The position numbers were made by a program, and so were the translations under genes. Shown in pieces: positions 25,411 to 34,478 of a stretch of 62,576 bases of DNA (positions are counted from its first letter, which is position 1; every line of letters starts with the position of its first letter). The stretch spans positions 1 through 62,576 of the forward strand of contig JAAOZP010000020.1 in the NCBI GenBank assembly GCA_011605725.1, in the 5' to 3' direction. This stretch comes from Nitrososphaerota archaeon. Its GTDB lineage: Archaea; Thermoproteota; EX4484-205; JAAOZP01. A model generated the notes under the pieces. That model saw only the letters and a list, made by a program, of their open reading frames with translations, was not told the origin of the DNA and made no database searches.

Positions 25411-28302
25411 TTGGAGGAGTCTGAGTACTCTTTCTCAGAGATCGAGAAAAAGTGGCAGAAAGTATATGATAAGGAGAAGGTTTTCGAAGCTGAGCCAGAC
25501 CCCTCTAGGCCAAAGTTCTTCGTAACCTTCCCGTTTCCCTACATGTCGGGGCCTGTTCATTTAGGGACAGCCTATACTTTAACCCGCTTAGATATTGTTG
25601 CAAGATATAAGCGTAAGAGAGGGTTCAACGTCCTTTTCCCGTTCGCGTTCCACTGGACTGGGACAACCATAACCGGTATCTCTGACAGGATAAGGCGTGG
25701 GGATGAGAAAACCATTGAAATACTTGAGAAGATGGATGGTGTTCCAAGAGAGGAGATAGAGCGTTTCAAAGATCCTGTCTACCTAGCCAAATACTATACT
25801 GAGAAGAATCGCGCAGCTCTCAAGGATTACGGTCTTGCTGTAGACTGGCGTAGAGAGTTTCACACTTCCAGTCTAAACCCTGGCTTCAGCACGTTTGTTC
25901 AATGGCAGTATTTGAAGCTGAAAGAGAAGGGTTACGTTACTAAGGGGGTGCACCCCGTCGTGTGGTGTCCTAGAGACAAGAGTTCCACTGGAGATCATGA
26001 TAGGCTTAGCGGAGAAGGAGTTTTCCCAGAGAAATTCTATCTAGTTAAATTCAGGCTTGAAGGTTCTCATCTCGTTGCCGCTACCTTCCGGCCTGAGACG
26101 ATCTTCGGAGTCACGAATGTCTGGGTTAACCCGAATGCTGTTTACGCGGAGGCAGAGATTAATGGTGAGAAATGGATTGTTAGCGTTGAGACGCTTGATA
26201 AGCTTGCTGACCAGATGAGGATAGTTCACAAGATACGTGAATTCAAAGGTAAGGAGCTTATCGGGAAGATGGTTGAGGCTGTTTTCACGGGTCATCGGGT
26301 TCCAGTCTTACCAGCTTCATTCGTAGATCCTTCTCTTGGAACAGGCGTGGTATATAGTGTTCCGGCACACGCTCCGTATGATTACATGGCTCTTGAAGAC
26401 TTGAAGAGAAACGAGGCTGTTCTCAAGGAGTATGGTCTCGACCCGGATGAAATCCGTTCGATAAAACCAATATCCATGATAACGACTGAGAAGTATGGTT
26501 CAAACCCCTCTGAGAAACTTGTTGCGGAACTCGGGATTAAAAACCAGTCTGACCCTAAGCTGGAAGAGGCTACGAGCCTAGTCTATAAGGAAGAGTTTCA
26601 CAAGGGTGTGACGCTTAGCAACTGCGGCAGGTTTTCAGGTCTCCCGGTCCAGAAGGCTAAAGAGCTTGTAATAGGAGAGATGAGGAAAACCGGTGCAGGA
26701 GACCAGTTTCTAGAATTGCCGTCGCCAGTAGTTTGCAGATGTGGAACGAGGTGTCACGTTAAAATCTTGGAGGACCAGTATCTCCTGAGATACTCCTGGC
26801 CCGAATGGAAGGCTAAAGCCCTGAGAGCGCTAGAAAGAATGAGCATATACCCTAAGGAGGTTAGAGAGAATTTTGTTTATTTCATAAACTGGTATGATGA
26901 TTGGGCTTTCACAAGAACTTCAGGACTGGGGACACCTGTTCCATGGCTTCCTGGTCATATTGTTGAAACACTGAGCGACTCCACCGTGTACATGGCGTAT
27001 TACATTGTTTCGAAATATGTTAACAATGGAATGTTGAAGCCTGAAAACCTTACTGAAGAATTCTACGACTACGTGTTGCTCGGCATAGGCGTGCCAGAAG
27101 AGGTTGGGAATAAAACAGGTGTGCCAGCAGATTTTCTGAAAAGGCTTAGGTACGAGTTTGACTACTGGTATCCGGTTGACCTTAGGAATTCAGGCAAAGA
27201 TCTTGTCGCAAACCATTTAACGTTCTACATCTTTCATCATGTTGCCATCTTCCCGGAGGAGAAGTGGCCTAGGCAAATATCGGTAAACGGTTTCCTAAGG
27301 ATAGAGGGGCAGCCAATGCATAAGTCTAAAGGAATCTTCATCTCCCTCAAGGATGCTGTCGAAAAATATGGTTCGGATGCGACGAGAATAACCCTGCTTC
27401 TTTCTGCAGAGGGCCTGGAGGACCCCAACTGGGAGAGCGAGAAGGCTAGTAAAAACATCGAGTTGTTGAGAAGCATCTACGGGTTCATTCTCTCACTCAT
27501 AGGGGAGAAAGGTCCAGTCCGAAACAGTCACATGGAAGACTGGTTGAGAAACTCGGTCAGGACTCGTGTTAAAAATGTTACGGATGCGCTTGAAAACATG
27601 CAGATAAGAGAAGCAACAAGCGAAGCCCTCTATGGTTTAAGGAACGACTTAAGATGGTACTTGAGAAGGGTTAAGGAGCCTGATTCCGAGGCTTTAAGAG
27701 AAGCGGTTGAAGCATGGCTCAACCTGCTATACCCATTCATACCGCATCTCGCAGAAGAGTTATGGAGCAAACTGGGTAAGAAGAATCTGCTAGCCAACCA
27801 CCCGTGGCCCATTGTTGCTGAAGTAGACGAGAAACCATTGCTTGTAGAGAAATACTTGGAGCAGCTTGTAGAGGATACGTATCAAATCCTAAAGGCTTTG
27901 AAGAAGGCTTCGCTGAACAGGTTGAGGCTCATAACCGCTGCACAGTGGAAGAATAACGCTTTCAAGGAAATAATTGAAACGGCAGAGATAAATCCTGAGA
28001 AAACAAGAGGAATCCTGGCTCAACACGCAGCCGGCGTCGGCAAAGAGGAACTCGGAAGATTCATGGGGCAAGTGATGAAGAGTCTTCAAACGATGACGGA
28101 GGAACACAGAAAGATTCTGAAATACGTGTTGGAGAAAGGCGAGAAGAACATACTGAAGGAGGCGCAACCATTCTTCGAGAAAGAGTTTAAATGCAGTGTT
28201 GAAACACTCAGTGAGGACGAGGTTCCAAGAGAGAAACTAGGGGAACTGGTTGGGAAAAAGCCTCCAGCGCAGCCAGGCAGACCAATACTACTAATAGAAT
28301 AA
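25411..28302 (+). CDS. leuS: Leucyl-tRNA synthetase (archaeal/eukaryotic type)
   Basis: A 963-aa class I synthetase. The HIGH signature appears as PVHLGTAYT, the KMSKS loop as MHKSKGIFIS. The large CP1 editing domain has the TFRPETIFGVTNVWVNP block. RTSGLGTPVPW and the WPEWKAKALRALERM segment mark the archaeal LeuRS. The C-terminal extension that binds the tRNA-Leu long arm is present. Start is TTG 25411 with GAGG-like sequence upstream; a start further downstream would cut the EIEKKWQ helix common to the family. Confidence 0.97.
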   Translation: MEESEYSFSEIEKKWQKVYDKEKVFEAEPDPSRPKFFVTFPFPYMSGPVHLGTAYTLTRLDIVARYKRKRGFNVLFPFAFHWTGTTITGISDRIRRGDEKTIEILEKMDGVPREEIERFKDPVYLAKYYTEKNRAALKDYGLAVDWRREFHTSSLNPGFSTFVQWQYLKLKEKGYVTKGVHPVVWCPRDKSSTGDHDRLSGEGVFPEKFYLVKFRLEGSHLVAATFRPETIFGVTNVWVNPNAVYAEAEINGEKWIVSVETLDKLADQMRIVHKIREFKGKELIGKMVEAVFTGHRVPVLPASFVDPSLGTGVVYSVPAHAPYDYMALEDLKRNEAVLKEYGLDPDEIRSIKPISMITTEKYGSNPSEKLVAELGIKNQSDPKLEEATSLVYKEEFHKGVTLSNCGRFSGLPVQKAKELVIGEMRKTGAGDQFLELPSPVVCRCGTRCHVKILEDQYLLRYSWPEWKAKALRALERMSIYPKEVRENFVYFINWYDDWAFTRTSGLGTPVPWLPGHIVETLSDSTVYMAYYIVSKYVNNGMLKPENLTEEFYDYVLLGIGVPEEVGNKTGVPADFLKRLRYEFDYWYPVDLRNSGKDLVANHLTFYIFHHVAIFPEEKWPRQISVNGFLRIEGQPMHKSKGIFISLKDAVEKYGSDATRITLLLSAEGLEDPNWESEKASKNIELLRSIYGFILSLIGEKGPVRNSHMEDWLRNSVRTRVKNVTDALENMQIREATSEALYGLRNDLRWYLRRVKEPDSEALREAVEAWLNLLYPFIPHLAEELWSKLGKKNLLANHPWPIVAEVDEKPLLVEKYLEQLVEDTYQILKALKKASLNRLRLITAAQWKNNAFKEIIETAEINPEKTRGILAQHAAGVGKEELGRFMGQVMKSLQTMTEEHRKILKYVLEKGEKNILKEAQPFFEKEFKCSVETLSEDEVPREKLGELVGKKPPAQPGRPILLIE

Positions 28303-28381
28303 GATGGTGCCTAATGAATCAGCATTCAGCAAATAGTAAAACAATTTACTCTTAGGCAAGCTCATTAAAGCAACGGTGGCT

Positions 28382-28397
28382 GAAAAAATTTAATAAC
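28382..28397 (+). promoter_or_regulatory. TATA box of the tRNA-Arg-like gene
   Basis: GAAAAAATTTAATAAC lies 21-36 nt upstream of the tRNA 5' end, the expected box A position. Confidence 0.5.
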
Positions 28398-28417
28398 CTT
28401 CGCAAAAAAGAATCCTT

Positions 28418-28535
28418 GGGCCCGTCGCCTAACCTGGATATGGCGGCAGTTCAGAAAGAAAAAGCCGAACCCTCTATCATAGGTGGAAAATGAAGGAAAG
28501 CTGTAATGATCTGGGTTCAAATCCCAGCGGGCCCG
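28418..28535 (+). tRNA. tRNA-Arg-like gene with unresolved anticodon and long insertion
   Basis: Acceptor GGGCCCG/CGGGCCC, discriminator G, D arm and T arm (CTGGG-TTCAAAT-CCCAG) are identical to the tRNA-Arg(CCT) at 61194-61299. Between the shared GGCGGCAG and GAAAGCTGTAATG, however, this gene has about 47 nt instead of about 34 nt of different sequence. Read straight through, the loop begins TTCAGA, which gives no Arg anticodon at the right position. Either one or two introns interrupt the anticodon stem-loop, or the gene is a defective copy. An RNA gene is certain in form; identity is inferred from the shared body. Confidence 0.7.
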
Positions 28536-28553
28536 TATTCAATGCCCTACATA

Positions 28554-28560
28554 CTGTTTT
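28554..28560 (+). terminator. T-run after the tRNA-Arg-like gene
   Basis: A run of six T (GTTTTTTG) about 20 nt after the tRNA 3' end, the simple type of archaeal transcription terminator. Confidence 0.35.
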
Positions 28561-29027
28561 TTGAGCATGAGACTCTTATCTTCAAGCCGACTAAGAGCTT
28601 CTGGCATTGGTGAGCTAGACTTTTAATTCTGGGAAGAATGTTACGTCTGAACCCGCTGACAGAAGACTTCTTTGGGGTCGCTATGATTCTGCCCTTCACA
28701 GCCTCAGCAACCGGGTACAGCGTTTTCGCATTATTAACGGGTTGGACGCGGGTCTTCCGGTATGCAGCTGACTATTTGCTGAAGACCTCGTTATACGTCC
28801 TTCTTGGCCTGCCTATGGTGTGTAAGCATTCAGGATCCCAGTGTTTCAAGCCTGCTATAGGCGGGTTCATAGTGAGCGTGCCGAGAATTTATCAGCACCT
28901 TGCTTAACCGTTTTTAACTAGGCTTAAAAGCAGATTAGGAGCCTAGATTCAGCGTTCTGCCGGTTTTTTATTTTTTATGGTGTTTTCAAGGATGATAGTT
29001 AAGTTTTTTACATGAAAATGCTAAATA

Positions 29028-29050
29028 CCGAGGCTTAGGACATACCTCGG
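29028..29050. promoter_or_regulatory. Inverted repeat before the HTH-phosphoribosyltransferase gene
   Basis: CCGAGG (29028-29033) and CCTCGG (29045-29050) form a 6-bp inverted repeat with an 11-nt spacer, ending three bases before the ATG at 29053. An operator for autoregulation, overlapping the probable transcription start, is possible. Confidence 0.35.
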
Positions 29051-29052
29051 CC

Positions 29053-29808
29053 ATGAGCAGGTCGCGGATGGAGCAGGTCAAGAAGAAGATTAACGTGGTT
29101 CACCTGCTTAAAGTGGTTAAAAGCAGGTATACTTATAACGAGCTGTCCCAGCTCACTGGGCTGCCTATCACTGTTCTAGCCAGGTATGCTAATGGGAGTG
29201 TTCTACCATCTGACGAAAGGGCTGACGAGCTCTACAGGATTCTCACGGAGAAAATTCCGCTTGAAGAACTTATTTCCAGTAGGCTTACCCTGGATGAGTC
29301 TGGCTACTTCGATTCTTCACGCGTAATATGGGACGTGAATCTTCTAAGGCTCATCAGCCATAAGGCTGTGATTCCTTTCATGGGTAGGAAGATAGACAAG
29401 GTTATGACGGCTGCAGTAGACGGTATTCCTCTCGCGTCGTTTGTTGCCGAGGAGCTCGACGCCGAGCTTGTAATAGCTAAGAGATATAAGGAGGTCGGAG
29501 TGAAAGATTTTCTTGAAGCCACATACATCATAGGCAGCTCTGCTGTTGTAAGCTCCCTATATATTCCGAAGAATGCCTTGAAGAAGGACGATAATGTCCT
29601 GATAGTTGACGACGCCATTAGGACTGGGGAGACGGACATCGCGTTAATAAGACTAGTTGAGAAAGCTAAGGCTAATATAGTGGGTATTTTCATCCTTATT
29701 GCAACCGGTAAAGATTGGAGGGAAAAGCTTCAGAAGACGACAAACGCGCCTATCTACGTTTTTACGGAGGTAAACCCGAAGCTTTTGGAAGTGGAGCAGA
29801 GGAAGTAG
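29053..29808 (+). CDS. HTH plus phosphoribosyltransferase-like regulator (GfcR-type)
   Basis: A 251-aa protein. Residues about 15-60 form a helix-turn-helix (ELSQLTGLPITVLARYANGS). Residues 100-245 are a type I phosphoribosyltransferase domain with the PRPP loop VLIVDDAIRTGETD. This order (HTH then PRTase) is that of archaeal GfcR/PurR-like regulators, where the PRTase fold senses a purine or sugar metabolite instead of, or besides, catalysis. It heads an operon with a lipoate-ligase-like gene, endA and hisS. Metabolite unknown here. Confidence 0.8.
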   Translation: MSRSRMEQVKKKINVVHLLKVVKSRYTYNELSQLTGLPITVLARYANGSVLPSDERADELYRILTEKIPLEELISSRLTLDESGYFDSSRVIWDVNLLRLISHKAVIPFMGRKIDKVMTAAVDGIPLASFVAEELDAELVIAKRYKEVGVKDFLEATYIIGSSAVVSSLYIPKNALKKDDNVLIVDDAIRTGETDIALIRLVEKAKANIVGIFILIATGKDWREKLQKTTNAPIYVFTEVNPKLLEVEQRK

Positions 29809-29812
29809 GAGG

Positions 29813-30898
29813 TTGACCCAGTCCACGAACCAGGGGACAGCTCTCGAGGCTAAGCTTCTAACCCTTAAGAACAGGAGTGTTGAGGAGGCTTTATCCGTTT
29901 TCGAAGCGCTTTCCAGTAGGCCGAAACCGCCAGAATGCCCTCTTGTCATTCTGCATAGTAACAAGAGTAAGGTTGTCAGCCTAGGATGTTTCCAACTTGC
30001 TGGCGAGGATTTTCTAACAGGCTTTCTGCATAAAAAGGGCTTGAAATACTTCTTCAGGCTTCACGGTGGAGACTTGATGCTTCACGATGAAAACCAGGTG
30101 GGAATCGCGTTGATAACGCCCGTAGACGAGAAGTATCGAGAAACATATATTTCTTTAATAACCCTGCTAATGAAAAGAAACGGTGTGTTAAACATTAATG
30201 TTACAGACGACTGTATACTGTGTTTCAACAAGGTTCTAGGAGAAGTAATCCATGCAGAGAGGAACGGGGTTTCAAGCTGGTTTGCATTCATCTATCTGAA
30301 GAGGAATTATGAGGAGATGGCTGGCTTAAAATTCTCTAAAGAACAGCTGATTAAAGAAAGGGTTAGTAAGCTTAAGGAGAACTATATAGGGTTAGATCAG
30401 ATTCTGGAAAAACAGGTTTCCGCAGACGCGTTTTTAGAATCGGTTAAGACGGTTTTAACGGATGATCTTGGCTTTAAACTAAAGGGTTTCAAACTAGGGC
30501 TTGGGGAAAAGAAGCTTTTCTGGAAGAATCGAAACATGCTTAAAAACAACCGTATTTCTGAGGCTGTTCAACTGAAGCATTCTGCATTGTTAAAGGAGGG
30601 GGATTCTATCCTTGTTTCAAAAAGATTGATGAACGGCTTCCTGAGAATGCGGCTTAAAATTAAGGATAAGACTCTGGAGAAGATCAGCATATCCGGGAGT
30701 TTTATTTTCGAGCCTTCCGAGAAGCTTAGTGACTTTGAGAAAATGCTGGAGGGTAAAGAGATAGATGAAACCGTTTTAACCGAGAAGGTTACAGAATTCT
30801 TTATTAACGAGAAGGTTAAGGCTTCATTCACAGCATTCGAAATAGTTGAATTACTTTGCGGAGCAGCTGGTGGTCTTAATGAACGTGGAAACAAGTAG
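29813..30898 (+). CDS. Lipoate-protein ligase A-like protein, possibly non-catalytic
   Basis: A 361-aa protein with the layout of LplA plus its C-terminal domain. SLGCFQLAGEDF corresponds to the family's N-terminal strand, and FRLHGGDLMLHDENQVGIAL to the lipoyl-AMP motif (usually RRxGGGxVxHD). The C-terminal domain is seen in MRLKIKDKTLEKISISGSF and KMLEGKEIDETVLTEKV. The Arg-Arg and third Gly of the catalytic motif are changed, and the usual catalytic lysine segment is not clear (it reads CFNKVLGEVIHAERNGVSSW). It may have another ligand or be a non-enzymatic paralogue. TTG start directly after an AGGAGG; no better start in frame. Confidence 0.6.
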   Translation: MTQSTNQGTALEAKLLTLKNRSVEEALSVFEALSSRPKPPECPLVILHSNKSKVVSLGCFQLAGEDFLTGFLHKKGLKYFFRLHGGDLMLHDENQVGIALITPVDEKYRETYISLITLLMKRNGVLNINVTDDCILCFNKVLGEVIHAERNGVSSWFAFIYLKRNYEEMAGLKFSKEQLIKERVSKLKENYIGLDQILEKQVSADAFLESVKTVLTDDLGFKLKGFKLGLGEKKLFWKNRNMLKNNRISEAVQLKHSALLKEGDSILVSKRLMNGFLRMRLKIKDKTLEKISISGSFIFEPSEKLSDFEKMLEGKEIDETVLTEKVTEFFINEKVKASFTAFEIVELLCGAAGGLNERGNK

Positions 30899-31448
30899 AG
30901 AGCCCAGGTTCCCAATCGTGGCTGAAAAAATCCGAGACGAAGTGCATGTTACAGACAGAGATGCTGCAGAATGGCTTGATTCCAAAGGCTACGGTTTCAG
31001 GTTTAGGGAAGACTTTTTAGTGCTCCGCCCCTTCGAAGCCCTATACCTTATGAGTCAGAATAAGCTCGTGCTATACTACAAGTCTAAGCAGTTAATGTTC
31101 AACCAGTACCTTAAGATTCTTGAAAAGACTGATAGTAAGATATGGCTGAGATACTTAATATACAAGGACCTGAGGGACAAGGGGTATGTCGTTAAAGACG
31201 GGTATGGTTTCGACATAGATTTTAAGGTTTATGAGGCTGGCGACTATGGTTTGAAGCCTGCGAAATACCTTGTATACGGTGTTGCTGAAGGAACACCCAT
31301 GCCTGTCACGAAGCTCTATAACATCTTGAAACACTCCTACTCCCTTAGAAAGACGCTGATAGTTGCTACGGTCGACAGGAGGAGTGAAATAGTTTATTAC
31401 ATGCTGTCTTCACTGCTACTGGGTAAAGAGACTAGAGGAGAACAATGA
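30879..31448 (+). CDS. endA: tRNA-splicing endonuclease subunit EndA
   Basis: A 189-aa protein of the archaeal tRNA-intron endonuclease family, which cuts introns at bulge-helix-bulge sites. The C-terminal catalytic fold is clear: FDIDFKVYEAG holds the catalytic Tyr (residue 118), and the HSYSLRKTLIVATVD block holds Lys158. The third catalytic residue, His in the usual YLVH, is Tyr133 here (KYLVYGVA). ATG 30879 was chosen over an upstream TTG because it starts near the usual N terminus. It overlaps the gene before by 20 nt and hisS by 4 nt. Likely one subunit of a heteromeric enzyme or a variant active site. Confidence 0.88.
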   Translation: MNVETSREPRFPIVAEKIRDEVHVTDRDAAEWLDSKGYGFRFREDFLVLRPFEALYLMSQNKLVLYYKSKQLMFNQYLKILEKTDSKIWLRYLIYKDLRDKGYVVKDGYGFDIDFKVYEAGDYGLKPAKYLVYGVAEGTPMPVTKLYNILKHSYSLRKTLIVATVDRRSEIVYYMLSSLLLGKETRGEQ

Positions 31449-32752
31449 GAGGAGAAAATCTTACTCTGAGAGGAATGCGGAACCTGCTTCCGGATGAAAA
31501 GGCGAAACTGAACAGGATTGAGAGCGAGATAAGGAGGCTTTTCAAAATATACGGGTTTCAGGAAGTTGAAACACCTACAGTAGAGCCGCTTGAACTCTTT
31601 GAGCTTAAATCCGGGGAGGAGATTCGGCATAGAATGTACAGGTTCACGGATCTCGGCGGTAGGGAAGTCGTTTTAAGGCCTGAGGTAACAGCATCCATAG
31701 TGAAGCTTGTAGTGCAGGAGTTGCGAAGTGCCCCGCTTCCGATAAAAATAGGATATGTGTTAAACGTTTTCAGATATGATGAGCCTCAATACGGGAGATA
31801 CAGGGAGTTTAAACAGGGTGGTTTCGAAATATTTGGGACTAAGAGTCCACTGGCGGATGCGGAGATTCTTGAAATATCTTCAAGGCTGATGGAAGGCCTT
31901 GGGATAAAGAACTACTACATAAAAATAGGGCATGAAGGCATTTTAAGAGCAGCATTAACCAATTTCAGCATTGATGAGAATGTCCAGGATAGAGTTCTAG
32001 GCCTAATAGATAAGGAAAGGCTTGGAGAGGCCTTCGAAATACTCAGTTCTTTCCGAAAAGGTGAGGAAGCAATCAGCATAATCAGGAGTCTGAGGGAGAT
32101 TAAAAGTAAAGATCCGGATGAAGCCTTTAGAAAAGCAGGCGGGGTTTTGAAAGAAATACCTGAAGCGATTGAACAGTTGGAGAACTTAAAGGAGATAATA
32201 GAGCTTGCCAAAGCTAGTAAAGTGGGCGAGTTTCTCGTTGACATGGGCTTTGCAAGGGGTCTCGACTATTACACTGGAATGATCTTCGAAGTTTATGTGG
32301 AAAACCTTAAAATTGCCGTTAACGGTGGCGGGAGATACGATAAGCTGGCAGGTCTCTTAGGATGGGATGTCCCGGCTGTTGGCTGCGCACCAGGAATAGA
32401 CCGTTTAAGCCTTGCAATGGATGAGAAGACTGTTATCCGGGACGACTTGGTGTGCATGATTGTAAGCATGGTTAAGGAGGGCGATATTATCGCAGCGAAG
32501 CTTGCAAGCATGCTGAGGGCGAAGGGAGTTCCAACGTTTGTTGACTACACTAGAAGAGATGTTAGCAAGGCTCTCTCATATGCTTCAAAGAGAAACGTTA
32601 AGTATGTCGCGTTAATCGGAGGCAGGGAAACTGAGGCTGGCACTGTCACCTTGAAAAACATGGAGACGAAAAGCCAGGAGGAACTTAGAGTCGAGCAGGC
32701 TGTTGAAAAACTATCGCCCTATAGTCTTCAGAGGCTCGACACCCATATTTAG
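31445..32752 (+). CDS. hisS: Histidyl-tRNA synthetase
   Basis: A 435-aa class II synthetase. Motif 2 is seen in VFRYDEPQYGRYREFKQGGF, the histidine-binding motifs in GLDYYTGMIFEVY and GGGRYDKLAG, and motif 3 in GCAPGIDRL. The C-terminal anticodon-binding domain covers the last 90 residues. Full length. It is the last gene of the gfcR-like/lplA/endA/hisS unit, coupled to endA by an ATGA overlap, so it can be coregulated with tRNA splicing. Confidence 0.96.
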   Translation: MRGENLTLRGMRNLLPDEKAKLNRIESEIRRLFKIYGFQEVETPTVEPLELFELKSGEEIRHRMYRFTDLGGREVVLRPEVTASIVKLVVQELRSAPLPIKIGYVLNVFRYDEPQYGRYREFKQGGFEIFGTKSPLADAEILEISSRLMEGLGIKNYYIKIGHEGILRAALTNFSIDENVQDRVLGLIDKERLGEAFEILSSFRKGEEAISIIRSLREIKSKDPDEAFRKAGGVLKEIPEAIEQLENLKEIIELAKASKVGEFLVDMGFARGLDYYTGMIFEVYVENLKIAVNGGGRYDKLAGLLGWDVPAVGCAPGIDRLSLAMDEKTVIRDDLVCMIVSMVKEGDIIAAKLASMLRAKGVPTFVDYTRRDVSKALSYASKRNVKYVALIGGRETEAGTVTLKNMETKSQEELRVEQAVEKLSPYSLQRLDTHI

Positions 32753-32837
32753 CATGAGGTTCACGGCTTTTTGACCTGAGCCTTATCCCATCGGGTTATA
32801 GATTGCGATAAACCAGCTCCTACCGCACACATGTTGG

Positions 32838-33955
32838 CTATCCCTCGGAAAGGAGGTGGAGATTTCCTATTCTAACTTTCTCTAAATGTTTTTTAGCTGC
32901 CTCATAGCATTTGCGAGCCTGTCTCCAGCTGGTTGTGGGAAGATCATCCATGACGTATTGCGGGTAGAAAGCTAAAAGCGTGTATGGTATTTCAGGATTA
33001 ATTTCAGCTATGAATCTGGCAATATTCTCAACCTCAACATTGTCAACATATCCTGGGATAAGTAGCGTGCTGGCAGTTAAAACAGGCACTTCAGGCCGTT
33101 TCTTGAAAACCTCTCACCTATTTCCCTGAAATTATCCAACGAAACCCTGTTCGAAACCCCGCACAGTACTCTGCTAAGGTTTTCATCCCATGTTTTAAGG
33201 TCAAACTTGACAACGCCGCCACTCTTTAGAGAGAGCTCCGCCGCCTTTAAAGCCAAGTTCCTAGACATGTTTCCATTGGTTTCCCAGCATATTCTAAGTA
33301 TACGTTTTTCTTCCTCAGCTTTCTGGAGGGCAATCCGGCTGGTTTCGAGAGCATGCATCATTTGCGTAGACGGGTCTCCACCGAAAAAGCAGATGCATGA
33401 AACACTCCGGTTAACCTTGGAAGCGAGCTCCTCAGAGCCTAAGAGAGGCTTCAGATTTTGAGACATATTTCTGAAATGCCAGTTCTGGCAGAAAAGACAG
33501 TCAAAACTGCAGCTCCCGTAGAACACGGCGAGATTCACATATCCTTCTTCAACACTAGGCTTGTAGGCATACTTAGGGTAGCCTGATCCCGTGCAGCCTG
33601 GGCAGAACCACCATGCGACGCAATTAGTTGGCAGGGGATCATAATACCATTCTAAAAGCCCTTTCTCAGGCGTCCCGCCGAGCCTGGTTAACAGGCCGTT
33701 AGAATTCAAGACTAGGCCGCAGAACCCTTTCTCCCCGGGGCCGATCCTGCAATAGTTAGCACAGGTGCCGCAGGGTAAGCCATCAGGATTCCTGGGAGGA
33801 GCCGGTGGAAGTCCGAAGACCATTCTCGTATCAGCGTGAACACGCTTAGCTATTTCAACAGCCTCATCCGGTCTCCTCCTAACGCATTTTAAACAGACGC
33901 CCAACCGGTCAGCTGTCAGAGGAGACTCGTCTCCACAAATCAAACATCTTCCCAA
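32838..33955 (-). pseudogene. Radical SAM protein (PflA-like), split by a frameshift
   Basis: Minus strand. The first part (33955 down to 33077, 292 aa) starts with a zinc-type CLICGDESPL...CLKC and has the radical SAM cluster motif CSFDCLFCQ within a PFL-activase-like protein (COG1180/1313 type). It runs off frame at LKCLF and stops. The missing end continues in another frame as FKKRPEVPVLTASTLLIPGY down to 32838, as expected for the family (long TIM-barrel tail). The change of frame is at a run of four A (plus strand 33106-33109). One lost or gained base would restore a gene of about 370 aa, so this may be a recent mutation or a sequencing error. Confidence 0.8.
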
Positions 33956-34089
33956 CAGTCTCTCCCCAAGTGTTCTCTGAGAGAGAATTTATTTTAAACT
34001 TAAACCTTTGCGTCTAGAAGACTAGAGGTCTTTTTTCAATGTAGAAACATTCTACCATATTCAAACAGGTTGAATATGAAAAATGGAGT

Positions 34090-34320
34090 TTAAGGATTAA
34101 TCTTGAAGTAACGTTTTTCAAAATCAAATATCCTGCCCTTCTCAACTTTAACCCCATCCTTAGTTAGTATCCTGGCTTTTCCCCTCATTCTCTTCATGCC
34201 TCCGTAACCGCCCAGTCTTCCATCGCTGTAGACAACTCTGTGGCATGGTAAGGTATGCGAGGGTTTAACCTTTAGGCAAACCGCTAGCGCACTATGAGGA
34301 AGGAAAATGACTGCAGGCAC
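34090..34320 (-). CDS. Truncated O6-alkylguanine-DNA alkyltransferase-like protein
   Basis: A 76-aa protein containing LPCHRVVYSDGRLGGYGG, the active-site PCHRVV motif with the reactive Cys and the following GGYGG loop of MGMT/Ogt. The upstream half of the DNA-binding domain (normally PxGKVTTYGxLA and the Arg finger) is missing: the frame is closed by a TGA shortly upstream. Either a truncated, inactive remnant or a very small alkyltransferase-like protein. GTG start assumed. Confidence 0.65.
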   Translation of the reverse strand: MPAVIFLPHSALAVCLKVKPSHTLPCHRVVYSDGRLGGYGGMKRMRGKARILTKDGVKVEKGRIFDFEKRYFKINP

Positions 34321-34478
34321 CGGTTTAATCGTGCTACTTATGCTGAATCAAAAACCATTCGTTTACCGACCTGCTAGTCGCTAGGACTAGCCGAGAATAA
34401 ATTGAAACAGGCTTCGCGGCGCTCAGCTATATACTGGAAAACAAGCCTTATAACCTGTTATGCTTGTAGAAAGCTCCT

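Larger units (their letters stand above)
28536..29052. other. Intergenic region with one doubtful ORF
   Basis: About 500 nt between tRNA and the HTH-PRTase gene. The only sizeable frame (28638-28907, 89 codons) reads MLRLNPLTEDFFGVAMILPF and is moderately hydrophobic, with no Shine-Dalgarno and no family; I rate it as unlikely to be a gene. The GC content is higher than in other spacers and no SRP or RNase P RNA motif was found. The last 70 nt carry the promoter and a possible operator of the next gene. Confidence 0.3.

Noticed and set aside
28638..28907. 89-codon hydrophobic ORF between tRNA and the HTH-PRTase gene
   Set aside because: No Shine-Dalgarno, no promoter at proper distance, no family, atypical composition; treated as chance frame.
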